NCBI GenBank assembly: GCA_903832295.1
Contig: CAILAZ010000129.1
Coordinates: 1 to 35,883, forward strand
DNA length: 35,883 nucleotides
Origin: an uncultured Acidobacteriota bacterium
Lineage (GTDB): Bacteria > Acidobacteriota > Terriglobia > Terriglobales > Acidobacteriaceae
Direction: 5' to 3'
This document shows, piece by piece, positions 25,860 through 34,132 of this stretch. The notes beneath the pieces are model-generated. The model had not been told where the DNA came from, made no database searches, and saw only the letters and a list, made by a program, of their open reading frames with translations. Within the stretch, counting starts at the first letter, position 1. Each line of letters begins with the position of its first letter. A program made the translations under genes and the position numbers.

Positions 25860-27596
25860 TCATTTGAGTTCCAGAACGAGGACTCCGAAACCCTCGAGCT
25901 GTGCCTGAGTTTCATTGAGCTGGCTTGCGGAGGATGCGAGCTTTGTTGAGGTATGGTCGGCGGTGATGGGAGGCAGGGAGATGCTCTGAGGCACTTCGGA
26001 GAAGTTCAGGAGTATCAGGATAGTTTTTCCGTTTGCGGTGCGCTTGTAAGCGAGGACGTTCGGGCTTGGCGTTGAGACCGTTTGATAGTCACCCTCAGTG
26101 AGTGCCAGATGTTCTCGACGCAGGCGGATAATCTGGCGGTACCAGTTGAGGACTGACGAGGAGTCGGCCATCTCTGCGGCGACGTTGCGGGTAATGGAGT
26201 CAGCACCCACGGGCAGCCATGGCTTGGCGCCTTGATTGAATCCGGCGTTGAGGCTTGCATTCCATTGCATAGGAGTGCGTTCGCCGTCGCGTCCTTTTTC
26301 CGTGGGCCATCCTTTCTGACCGATGACATCTTTTACATCTTCGCGGCGAGCAGGGTCATTGTTCTGCATGCCGAGTTCCTCACCGTAATACATGATGGGG
26401 GTTCCGCGGAGGGTGAGGTACATCGCAGCGAGCAGTTTTGCCACTGCGTCCTTGTCGGCTCCAGCGGGGGTATAGCGATCAACCTGGCGGCGGATGTCGT
26501 GATTGCTCAAAACAAATACAGGCCATCCACCCACGGGATTTTGTTCAACAGCTTCAATCCGCTCGCGAAAAGCTGCAACATCCAGGCGATTGATGGTGGT
26601 GAAGTTGAAATACATCGGCATCTGGAGTTCGTTGTTGCGGGCGCCGTAGTAAGCAGTGAGCTCAGCAGGGGTGTTGGTCCAGGTTTCGCCGATCAAAACG
26701 CGGCCTTTGTATTCGTCCACCACCTTACGCATTCTCTGTAGCGCGTTATGAACCTCGGGGAGGCTGTGGTCGTTGAGGTGTTGCTGATTCGGCTCTCCGT
26801 AGGGGTCAACGCCGGGGAGGGTTGGATTGTCAGCTAGTTTTTCGTCTTCATAGAGAGCATCCACGGCGTCGAGCCGAAAGCCATAGACACCGCGCTTGAA
26901 CCACCAACGCATGGTGTCAAACATTTCCTTTTCGACAGCAGGATTGCGCCAATTGAGATCCGGTTGTTCCGGATAGAAATAGTGGTAGTAGTACTGCCCG
27001 GAGGCGGGATCGAGTTTCCAACTGGATCCGCCGAAGGCAGACTTCCAATTGTTCGGTGGCTGCCCCGGACCGCGGCCATCTCGCCAGATATAGAAGTTGC
27101 GATAGCGGTTGTTTTTGGATTGTGTGGAGTTCTTAAACCACTGGTGCTGATCGGAGGTATGGTTCACCACAAAATCAAGGAGGATCTTAATGCCTCGTTT
27201 GTTTGCTTCAGAGACGAGGCGGTCGAAGTCGGCGAGGGTTCCGTACTGGGGATCGACGTTACGGTAGTCGGAAACGTCGTAGCCGAAATCGACCTGGGGA
27301 GAGGGAAACATGGGGGTGATCCAGATGGCGTCGATGCCGAGGGTTTGCAGATGGTCAAGGTGCTGGGTGATGCCGTTGAGATCGCCGGTCCCGTCATTGT
27401 TGGAGTCGCCAAAGCTTCTGGGATAGAGCTCGTAAATGACAGCGTGTTTCCACCAGTCGGCAGAGGCTACAAAAGGATTCACGGGCATGGCCGGTCCGCG
27501 GTCCGCGGGAGACTGGGCCAGAGCGGCCGAGAGCACCATGGTTGTAAAGAGGAAGAACACGGCAATGCGAATGGTGTGGACCGGGAGAGGGCGCAA
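25860..27596 (-). CDS. Exported GH13 alpha-glucosidase / oligo-1,6-glucosidase-like enzyme
   Basis: This 578-residue secreted or periplasmic glycoside hydrolase has a signal peptide (residues 1-27, ending ALAQ). The GH13 barrel follows: WWKHAVIYELYPRSFGDSNNDGTGDLNGI, DFVVNHTSDQH, GFRLDAVDALY with nucleophile D243, LIGETW with acid/base E304, and LSNHD with D367. QPDLNWRNPAV is typical of the oligo-1,6-glucosidase and alpha-glucosidase branch. A beta domain ends the protein. It likely cleaves alpha-glucosides from starch or related sugars; the exact linkage cannot be read. TTG 27596 is the start, with GGAG 6 bases upstream and the signal peptide immediately after. Confidence 0.92.
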   Translation of the reverse strand: MRPLPVHTIRIAVFFLFTTMVLSAALAQSPADRGPAMPVNPFVASADWWKHAVIYELYPRSFGDSNNDGTGDLNGITQHLDHLQTLGIDAIWITPMFPSPQVDFGYDVSDYRNVDPQYGTLADFDRLVSEANKRGIKILLDFVVNHTSDQHQWFKNSTQSKNNRYRNFYIWRDGRGPGQPPNNWKSAFGGSSWKLDPASGQYYYHYFYPEQPDLNWRNPAVEKEMFDTMRWWFKRGVYGFRLDAVDALYEDEKLADNPTLPGVDPYGEPNQQHLNDHSLPEVHNALQRMRKVVDEYKGRVLIGETWTNTPAELTAYYGARNNELQMPMYFNFTTINRLDVAAFRERIEAVEQNPVGGWPVFVLSNHDIRRQVDRYTPAGADKDAVAKLLAAMYLTLRGTPIMYYGEELGMQNNDPARREDVKDVIGQKGWPTEKGRDGERTPMQWNASLNAGFNQGAKPWLPVGADSITRNVAAEMADSSSVLNWYRQIIRLRREHLALTEGDYQTVSTPSPNVLAYKRTANGKTILILLNFSEVPQSISLPPITADHTSTKLASSASQLNETQAQLEGFGVLVLELK

Positions 27597-27729
27597 GAGT
27601 TGCTCCAGTCTGGCGTATGACGCCGGCAGGTGACGCTGCGAAAAATTCTACTCTGTGCGGCGCTGGCGGGCCAATGGAGGCTGCGCGGCGGAGCAATGGC
27701 AGGTGCGTGTTCGAAAAGCCGGAGCGGTA

Positions 27730-28314
27730 TTAACGGGAGAAGAGCGCAAGGGCCGCGCGGAAGAGCTGTTCGAAGGTGCGTCCGTTGGCGGGGCCAAGCT
27801 GTTCAATCGCTTTTTCGGCGGCCGCTTGTTGATAACCGAGATTGATGAGCGCGGAAAGCACATCTTCTTCCAGCAGGTGCCGGGGGCGTGGTGCGGCGGG
27901 TGCGATTCCGAAATCGACGAGTTTGTCTTTTAGCTCCAGGACCATTCGTTCCGCAGTCTTCTTCCCTACCCCAGGCATCCGTGTGAGCTTGGTTGCGTCG
28001 CCGCCGCGGATGGTGGCGACAAGGTCGAGAGTATTCATGCCGCCAAGGATATTGACGGCCAGCTTAGGACCGATGCCGGAGACAGACAGGAGTTTTTCAA
28101 ACAGAGCTTTCTCTTCCAACCGTTGAAAGCCAAAGAGTGCGATCTGATCCTCGCGTACGTGGGTGAAGATGAAGAGGGACACTTCCTGGCCTGTTGGTGG
28201 AAGCTGGGTGAAGGTGTTCATGGAAACGGTAACGTCATAGCCGACGCCATGGCAGTCAATCACTGCATGTCCGGGAGAAGTCGCAAGCAGAGTTCCACTA
28301 AGGTGAGCGATCAT
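27730..28314 (-). CDS. ruvA: Holliday junction branch migration protein RuvA
   Basis: The RuvA tetramer binds Holliday junctions and loads RuvB for branch migration in recombination repair. The 194-residue protein has the N-terminal OB domain (MIAHLSGTLL, VDCHGVGYDV-like). Helix-hairpin-helix motifs follow (LLSVSGIGPKLAVNIL and LTRMPGVGKKTAERMVLELKDKL), then the C-terminal RuvB-contact domain (about residues 148-194). AGAGGA precedes ATG 28314 with 8-base spacing. It follows an uncharacterised gene by 11 bases, so they are probably co-transcribed. ruvB and ruvC are not in this window. Confidence 0.97.
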   Translation of the reverse strand: MIAHLSGTLLATSPGHAVIDCHGVGYDVTVSMNTFTQLPPTGQEVSLFIFTHVREDQIALFGFQRLEEKALFEKLLSVSGIGPKLAVNILGGMNTLDLVATIRGGDATKLTRMPGVGKKTAERMVLELKDKLVDFGIAPAAPRPRHLLEEDVLSALINLGYQQAAAEKAIEQLGPANGRTFEQLFRAALALFSR

Positions 28315-28325
28315 GGAGGCGTCCT

Positions 28326-29072
28326 CTAGCGCTGCTCTGGGCGGCGTTTGTAGAAGATGTTGAACTCAAAGCCTCGAGGCGCGGGGAAGAGCTCATTTAC
28401 CTTTCGCAGGCGTTCGGCAAGAGCTGGGGGAGCCAGCAGGGGGTAGTCCCGCTCACGCAGTTCATAGTAGTCCACGTCCAGATAGAGGGAGAGGAGGTAG
28501 ATTGCGATCGAGTCGGCAAAGGTGGTTTCGAAATATTCCTGTCGCGCTTTTTCGGCTTCAGGCGCGGTCGAGGTGACGATCTTTCGGAGTTCGCTGGCGT
28601 CAAGGGATGTTTCGCCCTTCACTTTGTCCGTCGCCTGTTTCCAGACCAGGTCTGCGAAGTCCTGAGAGAAGCCGGTCTGCTCTGCAAATGCGTGCGCCAC
28701 GTTGATGTAGAACTCAAAGGCAACGGAGAAGCGGTCATCCATGAGGCGGGTGGAGATGAATACGCACTGGGCATCGCCGAGGGTGAGGTTGCGATGGCAG
28801 ATGGCACGGTCGCTGAGCAGGACATCATAGCGGTCAGCAATCAACGTCTGGTCGCCGTCAGCGACGGTGAGGGGAACAAAGTAGAAGGCCTTGCGCGTGA
28901 GTACGGCGGCAATGGGCGGAGGGACGGCGCCAACCATGCGCTGCAACTCGTCGGTCGAGATGTTGACTTCGCCGCTGGATGCGTAGCAGATTCCATTGGG
29001 AGCTTGCTGCACGGGGGAGAGCCGTAATATTTCAGCGGGCGAGTGCGTGGTTGCTTGTTGGGTGTGCGGCAT
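28326..29072 (-). CDS. Uncharacterised protein upstream of ruvA
   Basis: This 248-residue, probably cytoplasmic protein has no signal peptide or membrane helix. I recognise no catalytic motif. The middle contains FSVAFEFYINVAHAFAEQTGFSQDFADLVWKQ, and the C-terminal half is acidic and Tyr-rich (IAIYLLSLYLDVDYYELRERDYPLLAPPALAERLRKVNELFP). The length and codon pattern look like a genuine gene. It lies 11 bases from ruvA and is the first gene of that pair. ATG 29072 has no clear ribosome site; a TAGAAT box about 12 bases upstream could mean a very short leader. Confidence 0.75.
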   Translation of the reverse strand: MPHTQQATTHSPAEILRLSPVQQAPNGICYASSGEVNISTDELQRMVGAVPPPIAAVLTRKAFYFVPLTVADGDQTLIADRYDVLLSDRAICHRNLTLGDAQCVFISTRLMDDRFSVAFEFYINVAHAFAEQTGFSQDFADLVWKQATDKVKGETSLDASELRKIVTSTAPEAEKARQEYFETTFADSIAIYLLSLYLDVDYYELRERDYPLLAPPALAERLRKVNELFPAPRGFEFNIFYKRRPEQR

Positions 29073-29141
29073 AGGAAACTATCATTCTAGCGCAGGCTGG
29101 CTCCTGGCGATATGAGAACAACCAGCAGCGGAGGGAAAGCC

Positions 29142-29474
29142 GTGAAGGTCAGCGAGATGGAGGCACGAGGAAGTAAGACGCTGGTGGCGAGTGAGCCGAT
29201 GAGGCAGCCGAGCTGGCTGGTGTGGAGCCTGATGAAGGCTTCGCGAGTGGTAATGCTGACCGTGCTGTGGAGCGGTTTAGGCATGGGATTTGGGTTGCTC
29301 GGCGGAATCATCCTGGTGCTGGCTCATAGTGTGATTGCGCACGCAGCTCCAGACATGACCGTTGCCTACAGGCAGATCTCGATTCCGGTGGCGCTTTGCA
29401 GTGGGGGCGGGGCATTTATCTGGAACGTGATGCGAGTGTTGCAGGCTGCGGTTCGGCGGCGGCGCGGGAGGTAG
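29142..29474 (+). CDS. Small two-helix membrane protein
   Basis: This 110-residue protein has two membrane helices (about residues 30-65, [33 protein letters not shown], and 78-100) and a basic C-terminal tail. GTG 29142 is preferred because GGAGG lies 7 bases upstream; ATG 29112 is in frame without a good site. I recognise no family. It lies 74 bases ahead of rpmE. Confidence 0.6.
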   Translation: MKVSEMEARGSKTLVASEPMRQPSWLVWSLMKASRVVMLTVLWSGLGMGFGLLGGIILVLAHSVIAHAAPDMTVAYRQISIPVALCSGGGAFIWNVMRVLQAAVRRRRGR

Positions 29475-29548
29475 AGTGGCCGCGTTTGCAGGGTGGGTTG
29501 GGCGCGGGTTACACTAGAGAGTCTGTTTCTGACAGATGGATGAGGACT

Positions 29549-29785
29549 ATGAAAGCAGCAACCCACCCGAAGTACGAAGAAATCCACGTGAAGTGCGCGT
29601 GCGGCAACAACTTTGTTACGCGCAGCACAAACCGTGGCGACATCCACGTTGAAATCTGCTCCGCCTGCCATCCGTTCTTTACCGGCAAACAGAAGGTGCT
29701 CGACACCGCTGGCCGTATCGAACGCTTCCGCCGCAAGTACGCCAAGAACGAGAAGGCGGAACCGGCAAAGGTCGAACAGAATTGA
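29549..29785 (+). CDS. rpmE: Large ribosomal subunit protein bL31
   Basis: This 78-residue ribosomal protein of the zinc-binding type has the metal ligands visible as CAC and CSAC ([42 protein letters not shown]). ATG 29549 follows GAGGAC with good spacing, which fixes the start well inside a longer open frame. The C-terminus is Lys/Glu-rich. A strong terminator follows. Confidence 0.96.
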   Translation: MKAATHPKYEEIHVKCACGNNFVTRSTNRGDIHVEICSACHPFFTGKQKVLDTAGRIERFRRKYAKNEKAEPAKVEQN

Positions 29786-29855
29786 TCCCGCGGGTGGTCG
29801 GGGTCTCCGGCAAGCGATCCTTGCTGGGGTGAAGACGCCCTCGGCGCAAGATTTG

Positions 29856-29886
29856 AGCCCTCGCTTCGGCGAGGGCTTTCTGTTTG
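29856..29886 (+). terminator. Intrinsic terminator after rpmE
   Basis: AGCCCTCGC (29856-29864) and GCGAGGGCT (29869-29877) close a TTCG tetraloop, followed by TTTCTGTTT. Confidence 0.92.
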
Positions 29887-29937
29887 GTGGCACTAAGGCG
29901 TTTGGGGTGGGGTTTGACAGGGGAGTGCCGCTACAAT

Positions 29938-31002
29938 GTGGGAGTGCAGAAGTTTTATGACAAGCCGCAAGTTCATGAAGCTCCTCCGGGGGTCAGGGTA
30001 GCCGCGAGGCTGAGAATTGGTTCGGTGGAGATCGCGCCGGCGACGGTGTTGGCTCCGATGGCGGGAATCACCGACACAGTGTTTCGACGGTTCATTCGGG
30101 AGATGGATGGCTGTGGTTTGTTGATGACCGAGTTCACATCAGCCGATGGTGTGGTGCGGAAGAAGGACAAGAAGGCGCAACGCTTCTTGCATTTCTATCC
30201 CGACGAACATCCGATCTCGTCGCAGTTGTTTGGTTCCAATCCGGAATCGCTGGCAGAGGCGGCGAAGATGGTGGAGCAGCGCGGATTCGACATGCTGGAC
30301 CTCAACCTGGGGTGCCCGGCAAAGAAGGTGGTCAAGTGCAATGGCGGCAGCGGGCTGTTGCGCGAGCTGCCGGTGATACAGAAGATCTTTGAGGCCGTGC
30401 GCTGGGCGGTGAAGATTCCATTCACGGTTAAGTTTCGTGCGGGATGGAATGAGAAGGAGCTGGTGTTTCGCGAGCTGGCAAAGATGGCGGAGGGCTGTGG
30501 TTTGGATGCGGTCGCAATGCATGCCCGCACGCGTGAGCAGGGATACAGCGGCCAAGCGCAGTGGCAATGGATTGCGGAGATGAAGTCCCTGGTGTCGATT
30601 CCTGTGATTGGGAACGGCGATGTTCGCAGTCCAGAAGATGCGCGCGCGATGGTGGCAGCGACTGGTTGCGATGGCGTGATGATAGGGCGGGCAGCTGCGT
30701 CGAATCCCTGGATCTTCAGGCAGATTGCGCAGTACACGAGTGCCGGTTCGTACGAGGTGGCCTCAAGAGCTGATCGGTACCGCATGATCCGGCGGTACTT
30801 TGTGATGCTGATTGAGGAAGGGTACCCGGATTCGACGGGGAAGATGAAGCAGTTCGCTTCATGGTTTACGCACGGGGTGGAAGGCGGGGCGAAGCTTCGC
30901 AAAGTGATTTATGAAGCGAAATGCCCTGAGGGAATTGTGACTGCTGTGGATGAGTTTTTCTCGCGTAGCGCTGAGGCGGCGGATGGGCTTGTTGGGGGAT
31001 GA
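29938..31002 (+). CDS. tRNA-dihydrouridine synthase, DusB type
   Basis: This FMN enzyme reduces specific uridines of tRNA to dihydrouridine. The protein of about 354 residues shows the Dus barrel: APATVLAPMAGITDTVFRRFIRE, LLMTEF, NLGCPAKKVVKCNGGSGLL with the catalytic Cys, MHARTREQGYSGQAQW, PVIGNGDV and GCDGVMIGRAAASNPWIF. DusB is the best match by overall pattern. The start is uncertain: GTG 29938 and GTG 29944 are both in frame, with GGGGAG about 12 bases before the first, and an earlier GTG lies within the rpmE terminator region. A TACAAT string at 29932-29937 next to the start would fit a leaderless transcript. Confidence 0.92.
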   Translation: MGVQKFYDKPQVHEAPPGVRVAARLRIGSVEIAPATVLAPMAGITDTVFRRFIREMDGCGLLMTEFTSADGVVRKKDKKAQRFLHFYPDEHPISSQLFGSNPESLAEAAKMVEQRGFDMLDLNLGCPAKKVVKCNGGSGLLRELPVIQKIFEAVRWAVKIPFTVKFRAGWNEKELVFRELAKMAEGCGLDAVAMHARTREQGYSGQAQWQWIAEMKSLVSIPVIGNGDVRSPEDARAMVAATGCDGVMIGRAAASNPWIFRQIAQYTSAGSYEVASRADRYRMIRRYFVMLIEEGYPDSTGKMKQFASWFTHGVEGGAKLRKVIYEAKCPEGIVTAVDEFFSRSAEAADGLVGG

Positions 31003-31162
31003 GACCGCGGGAGAAGCAGTGAGGCGGAGAAACAGTTTTGACGTGGACGAAAAGTAGTACTGAGGACGAGAGAATTCTCGCTATGGAGTGAGGTATGCTC
31101 GCGTGGTGGAGTTGGGCGGAGCGAACGGATTGTACCGTTGATTAGAATGTGTGAGGTGCGGA

Positions 31163-31531
31163 GTGGAAGCGCCACAGCGTAGGTATAAGCGATTCAAGGT
31201 TGATATTCGGATCAAGATTCGTCGGTGGGAAGAGGCCGACGAGTCTGCGATTGTGGTGCGTACTTATGAGCTGAGTGAAGGTGGGATGAGCGTGTACGCA
31301 GCAGAGGCTTTGGAGATTGGTACGTTCATGCTCGCGGAGTTGGCTCTGCCGAATATGGTGAAGGCGCTACGGGTGCGCGCGGTGGTTCGGAATCGCAGGG
31401 GCTTCCGGTGTGGATTGGAATTCGTGGACCTGGCTGCGGGCGGGCGGTTTGAAATACTGCGCTATCTTGGTTCAATTGAGGGCGTGAGGGAGACGGGGAC
31501 GACAGGTGGTGCGACCGGTTCTGGGAGGTAG
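31163..31531 (+). CDS. PilZ-domain protein (probable c-di-GMP binder)
   Basis: This single-domain protein of about 122 residues carries the PilZ marks RRYKRF near the N-terminus and ELSEGGM (fitting the D/N-x-S-x-x-G loop with Glu in the first place). Strands follow through RAVVRNRRGFRCGLEF. PilZ proteins bind cyclic di-GMP and adjust motility, polysaccharide or secretion targets. GTG 31163 follows a GAGGTG, and GTG 31151 is also in frame. The last 70 bases overlap tail-to-tail with the hydrolase gene on the other strand. Its output partner is not visible here. Confidence 0.82.
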   Translation: MEAPQRRYKRFKVDIRIKIRRWEEADESAIVVRTYELSEGGMSVYAAEALEIGTFMLAELALPNMVKALRVRAVVRNRRGFRCGLEFVDLAAGGRFEILRYLGSIEGVRETGTTGGATGSGR

Positions 31532-32349
31532 CGCCCGGAGGTATCGCGCGAGATGTAGGACCATGGAGTCACCGGATCGTGAGTGAAGACGGTGAGCCAG
31601 CGTTCAGGAATTGCTTCCTTGTAGTAGCGATGGCGGTTGTCGATGCAGTCGATGGGTGAGAGATCGTAGGCCATCACCCAGGTTGGGTGGATGTGCGCAG
31701 AGGTGGGAATGAGGTCGCCAACGTAGGCGGCCTTTTTGTTTTGGCTCTGGATGAGGACGGCCTGATGATGGGCGGTGTGTCCGGGAAAGAGTTGGACGCG
31801 GATTCCGGGGACGATTTCGGCTGCGCCGTCGAGAAGAATGGCCTGGCCGTTGGCGACAAGGGGATCGTAGTTGTCGGTGAGGTAGCTGACGCGGTCGCGT
31901 TCGTGCTGCTGATGAGCGTGGGCGAGTTCGCCGCGCTGGTAGTAGTAGCGGGCTCGAGGAAACGTGGGAACGAGGACGCCGTCGGCGCGGCGCGTGGTGT
32001 TCCATCCGGCGTGGTCAAAGTGTAGATGAGTGTTGATGACGATGTCGAAGTCTTCGGGGGCGAAGCCTGCGGCTTCCAGGTTGGCGAGGAGGCGTTCTTC
32101 GTTGCCGAAGATGCGGCGTGTTTTGTCGGGGAGTTTATTGCCTGCGCCGGTTTCGATGAGGATGGTGTGGTCTCCGGTGCGAATGGCGAGGGAATTCATG
32201 GCGACGTGCAGCCGGTTGGTGGAGTCGGCGGGGAATTTCTTTTCCCAGAGAGGCTTGGGGACTACGCCGAACATGGAGCCGCCGTCGAGGTAGTAGTTGC
32301 CGTCGGTGACGATGGTGAGTTCGAAGTCGCCGAGAGTGGTGCGATGCAA
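31462..32349 (-). CDS. MBL-fold metallo-hydrolase
   Basis: This 295-residue metallo-beta-lactamase-fold hydrolase has the dinuclear metal motif HLHFDH (H108, H110, D112, H113). A later PGHTAHHQAVLI and a GDLIP segment supply further ligands. The length suits the lactonase/hydrolase branch, including quorum-quenching type enzymes, but the substrate cannot be read. The start is TTG 32349 (MHRTTLGDFEL), with AGGAG 7 bases upstream; there is no ATG near the conserved N-terminus. The open frame continues upstream, but that part only mirrors the Met/Cys-rich gene. It overlaps the PilZ gene by 70 bases. Confidence 0.87.
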   Translation of the reverse strand: MHRTTLGDFELTIVTDGNYYLDGGSMFGVVPKPLWEKKFPADSTNRLHVAMNSLAIRTGDHTILIETGAGNKLPDKTRRIFGNEERLLANLEAAGFAPEDFDIVINTHLHFDHAGWNTTRRADGVLVPTFPRARYYYQRGELAHAHQQHERDRVSYLTDNYDPLVANGQAILLDGAAEIVPGIRVQLFPGHTAHHQAVLIQSQNKKAAYVGDLIPTSAHIHPTWVMAYDLSPIDCIDNRHRYYKEAIPERWLTVFTHDPVTPWSYISRDTSGRYLPEPVAPPVVPVSLTPSIEPR

Positions 32350-32444
32350 TGGGCTGCTCCTGGAGCGGGATGTTTGGGTTTTAGATGAGGAATGTTGTTC
32401 TGGGATTCGGAGGATGTGGGGAGGATGGTGAAGCGGGAGCGGCG

Positions 32445-32459
32445 CGGGATATAATCCCG
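32445..32459 (+). promoter_or_regulatory. Perfect -10 box inside an inverted repeat, upstream of the Met/Cys-rich gene
   Basis: TATAAT at 32450-32455 lies within CGGGA-TATAA-TCCCG, about 36 bases before the start codon. The -35 region is poor (TGGTGA at 18 bases). The palindrome over the -10 suggests repressor control. Confidence 0.5.
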
Positions 32460-32490
32460 GAGCGGAATACAAACTTGTGAGGGTGATTCG

Positions 32491-32961
32491 ATGAAGATTC
32501 GCGGCGTAGTGGCGGTGATGGTGTTGGGTGCGGCAGCGATGTGGGCACAGGCGGCTCCGGCGGCTCCGGATGCGGGGAAGCCCGCTGTTCATGAGGGTTG
32601 CAAGCGGGACAAGAAGAGCGAGATGAAGTGCTGCAAGAAGGACAAGGCCGCCAAGTCCGGCGAGAAGATGGAGTGCATGAAGGACAAGGACGGCAAGATG
32701 GCGATGGAGATGGGCAAGGATGGAAAGATGGCAATGCCGATGGCCAAGGAAGAGAAGATGGACATGGGCAAGGATGAGAAGGCTGGGGCAATGCACTGCG
32801 AGAAGGATAAGGACGGCAAGATGTCCATGGATAAGGAATCCAAGGGCGAGAAGAAGATGGAATGCATGAAAGAGCATGACGGCAAGATGGCAAAAGAGAT
32901 GGATTGCTGCAAAAAGGGCAAGTGCAAGCGCGAAAAGAAGGAAGACGAGAAGAAGAGCTAG
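32491..32961 (+). CDS. Secreted Met/Cys/Lys-rich repeat protein, presumed metal binder
   Basis: This 156-residue protein has a signal peptide (residues 1-21, ending MWAQA). The mature part is low-complexity, with 18 Met, 9 Cys and very many Lys and Glu. A nine-residue unit C-(M/E)-K-(D/E)-(K/H)-D-G-K-M occurs three times, with related GKDGKMAM pieces between. CC pairs occur near both ends. Spaced thioether and thiol ligands suggest periplasmic copper or other soft-metal binding. It loosely resembles MXKDX-repeat proteins. GAGGGTG precedes ATG 32491. No metal exporter or sensor gene lies nearby, so the function is inference. Confidence 0.75.
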   Translation: MKIRGVVAVMVLGAAAMWAQAAPAAPDAGKPAVHEGCKRDKKSEMKCCKKDKAAKSGEKMECMKDKDGKMAMEMGKDGKMAMPMAKEEKMDMGKDEKAGAMHCEKDKDGKMSMDKESKGEKKMECMKEHDGKMAKEMDCCKKGKCKREKKEDEKKS

Positions 32962-33193
32962 ACCACTGAAGGATGTACTATCCGGGCAATCGTTCGGAAG
33001 GCTGTAGTTAGTCCAGGCGCAATGGTTCAGGAATTTCTGAACGATTGGCTGATCGGTCATCCGGATTTGAGGGTTTGGTTGTGCAAGTGGTATATGGATT
33101 GGCTCTGTGCGGGGCACGGGGCGGGCGCCAATCCACGGAGGGCTGTGGCGGGGAAGTCGCATAGATAGACATATATAAATGTATAGCGGGAGG

Positions 33194-33222
33194 AAACGGA
33201 CGGCTTGACGCCGTCCGTTTTG
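33194..33222. terminator. Intrinsic terminator after parB
   Basis: AAACGGACGGC (33194-33204) pairs with GCCGTCCGTTT (33210-33220) with a 5-base loop. A- and T-rich flanks allow use in both directions, immediately after the parB stop. Confidence 0.85.
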
Positions 33223-33224
33223 TA

Positions 33225-34121
33225 TTAGCGGGAAGAGTTGAGCATTTCGAGAACGCGGTCGAAGTCTTCGAGAGATTTGTATTCGAGGACGATCTTGCCT
33301 TTGCCGTTCTTGTCCTGGATCTGGACGCGGAGTCCGAGGGAGCGCTGGAGTTGCTGCTCAGCTTCGCGGACGTTCGGATCCAAAACGCGCTCAGGTTTGG
33401 CGGGTTTGGGTTCAGGGTGCATGAGGTTGTAGGCTGCGCCCTCAACCTGGCGAACGGACATGGAGAGCTGAACGGCGCGCTGGGCGAGCAGGAGCATGGC
33501 TTCGGGGGAGTCGAGGGTCATGAAGGCCTTGGCGTGTCCGAAGGAGAGCTGACCGGATTCGACGAACTTGAGGACGGCGGGTGGCAGTTTGAGGAGGCGA
33601 AGGAAGTTGGAGACCGAGGAGCGGTCTTTCCCGGTGCGCTGGGCCATCTGCTCCTGGGTGAGTCCGAATTCACGGCCGAGGCGGTCGTAGGCGTGGGCTT
33701 GCTCGACGGGGTTGAGGTCTTCGCGCTGGAGATTCTCGATGATTGTGATCTCCATGGCCTGCTCGTTGGAGACCTGGCGGACGATGGCGGGGACGGTGGT
33801 TTTGCCCGCGCGCTGGGAGGCGAGCCAGCGGCGCTCTCCGGTGACGAGCTGGAAGCGTCCGGCCATGGGACGGACGGTGATGGGTTGAACGACGCCGGAG
33901 GCCTTGATGGAGTCGGCGAGTTCGTTGAGGGCGGTTTCGTCGAAGTGAGTGCGGGTCTGATAGGGGTTGCGGTCGATGAGCTCGACCGGAATGTCGCGGA
34001 CGGCGTCTCCGACGGGCTGTTGGGGGGCGGAGGGGATGGCGGACTGGATTCCGCGCGCGGCGGGGAGGAGGGTGTCGAGGCCGCGTCCGAGGGCTTTGCG
34101 TTTGTCGTGTGCTGGGTTCAC
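33225..34121 (-). CDS. parB: Chromosome partitioning protein ParB
   Basis: This CTP-dependent DNA clamp loads at parS and recruits ParA and SMC for origin segregation. The 298-residue protein begins with the ParA-contacting KRKALGRGLDTLL. The ParB/Srx domain has NPYQTR, VVQPITVRP, GERRWLASQRAG and the ENLQREDLNPVEQA stretch. A helix-turn-helix follows (EQMAQRTGKDRSSVSNFLRLLKLP), and then the C-terminal dimer domain. GTG 34121 has GAGGAAA upstream. It follows parA by 11 bases in one operon. Confidence 0.97.
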   Translation of the reverse strand: MNPAHDKRKALGRGLDTLLPAARGIQSAIPSAPQQPVGDAVRDIPVELIDRNPYQTRTHFDETALNELADSIKASGVVQPITVRPMAGRFQLVTGERRWLASQRAGKTTVPAIVRQVSNEQAMEITIIENLQREDLNPVEQAHAYDRLGREFGLTQEQMAQRTGKDRSSVSNFLRLLKLPPAVLKFVESGQLSFGHAKAFMTLDSPEAMLLLAQRAVQLSMSVRQVEGAAYNLMHPEPKPAKPERVLDPNVREAEQQLQRSLGLRVQIQDKNGKGKIVLEYKSLEDFDRVLEMLNSSR

Positions 34122-34132
34122 TGGTTTCCTCG

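Noticed and set aside
25487..25915. 142-codon minus-strand frame upstream of the nuclease gene
   Set aside because: It runs into the end of the glucosidase gene, is Ser-rich without pattern, and has no recognisable feature.
29914..29937. TTGACA and TACAAT before dusB as a standard promoter
   Set aside because: They are only 12 bases apart, too close for a normal sigma-70 promoter; only the TACAAT may matter.
32350..33162. Long N-terminal extension of the MBL hydrolase frame
   Set aside because: It is antisense to the Met/Cys-rich gene and low in complexity; TTG 32349 has a good ribosome site at the conserved protein start.
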